Below, in pieces: positions 6,074 through 6,202 of a stretch of DNA of 6,202 nucleotides. Under the pieces are notes generated by a model. It was not told the origin of the DNA and did no database searches. It was given only the letters and a program-made list of their open reading frames with translations. The DNA is from an uncultured Terriglobus sp. GTDB lineage: Bacteria > Acidobacteriota > Terriglobia > Terriglobales > Acidobacteriaceae. Every line of letters starts with the position of its first letter. Within the stretch, counting starts at the first letter, position 1. The stretch spans positions 5,623 to 11,824 of the forward strand of contig CALMAP010000138.1 of NCBI GenBank assembly GCA_937859825.1, read 5' to 3'. The position numbers and the translations under genes were made by a program.

Positions 6074-6202
6074 TGCGATGGCGATACTTTCTCCCGCACC
6101 CTGCGCATCACCTCGTTGTATTGCTCTTCCGGCAAAACCCGGACAAAGGTCATCATGCCCTGCATGAAGCGCGTCCAGTTGGGCCGCAGCCCCAGGTTTT
6201 CC
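5986..6202 (-). CDS. C-terminal part of an unidentified protein with a Met/His-rich tail (gene starts outside the window)
   Basis: The reverse strand is open from the window edge to a TGA at 5988-5986, giving 71 complete codons read from 6201. The first ~40 visible residues (starting ENLGLRPNWTRFMQ, then VRVLPEEQYNEVM) look like a compact, partly helical domain that I do not recognise. The last ~30 residues are very rich in Met and His: PMQMDHTMHMDGM followed by SHADHFMH. Such tails are typical of periplasmic copper/silver-binding proteins, so a metal-handling role is plausible but inferred. The stop overlaps the start of the next gene as ATGA, indicating translational coupling to the efflux channel gene. 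It is not an RND pump C-terminus that I recognise. The reading frame is well supported by the overlap, residue composition and absence of stops. The function is not established. Confidence 0.8.
   Translation of the reverse strand, partial: ENLGLRPNWTRFMQGMMTFVRVLPEEQYNEVMRRVREKVSPSQPMQMDHTMHMDGMSHADHFMHQGGKEQR
5995..6001 (-). promoter_or_regulatory. Ribosome binding site of the TolC-family gene
   Basis: The reverse strand reads AAAGGAG, then five bases (CAGCG), then ATG at 5989. This strong Shine-Dalgarno motif lies inside the end of the upstream reading frame and fixes the start of the efflux gene at 5989. Confidence 0.8.

Noticed and set aside
1..6202. Mobile element, tRNA, rRNA, CRISPR array or integration site
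   Set aside because: There are no transposase or integrase genes, terminal inverted repeats, regularly spaced repeats or structural RNA motifs. The window is an uninterrupted one-strand gene run.

Overview
All recognisable genes in this GC-rich window (about 60% by eye) lie on the minus strand and run from high to low coordinates, probably as one operon or as its later part. Three features suggest an acidobacterium, probably Acidobacteriaceae/Terriglobales-like: a periplasmic two-component-propeller (Reg_prop)/Y_Y_Y sensor with an HisKA_3 kinase, a NarL-type regulator, and small uncharacterised secreted proteins. This assignment is from family knowledge only. No rRNA or other taxonomic marker is present.

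In transcription order: (1) 6202-5986 is the C-terminal end of a gene that starts outside the window, with a striking Met/His-rich tail. (2) 5989-4424 is a TolC-family outer-membrane efflux protein of the CzcC/CusC type. Its start codon overlaps the previous stop (ATGA), and it has an unusually long proline-rich N-terminal extension. (3) 4387-1511 is a 958-residue membrane sensor kinase with a periplasmic beta-propeller, Y_Y_Y domain, one membrane helix, HisKA_3 and HATPase_c. (4) 1480-854 is a 208-residue NarL/FixJ response regulator, the obvious partner of the kinase. (5) 845-324 is an exported protein of unknown function with a TTG start, whose ribosome binding site overlaps the regulator's stop codon. 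(6) 272-9 is a small, probably exported protein of unknown function.

Gaps between genes are short (4-bp overlap, then 36, 30, 8 and 51 bp), so coding density is very high. No stretch over 300 bp lacks a gene. The main promoter must lie beyond 6202. The most distinct non-coding signal is a perfect 9-bp inverted repeat with a 7-nt loop (1502-1526). It encloses the kinase stop codon and sits just upstream of the regulator's ribosome binding site.

Working hypothesis (inference): the Met/His-rich protein and the CzcC/CusC-like channel belong to a heavy-metal (possibly copper or silver) export system, and the propeller sensor and NarL-type regulator control it or respond to the same envelope stress. 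That would be an unusual partner for a Reg_prop sensor. The two small exported proteins at the end would be accessory or output factors. No RND pump, membrane-fusion protein, mobile element, tRNA, rRNA or CRISPR array is visible.
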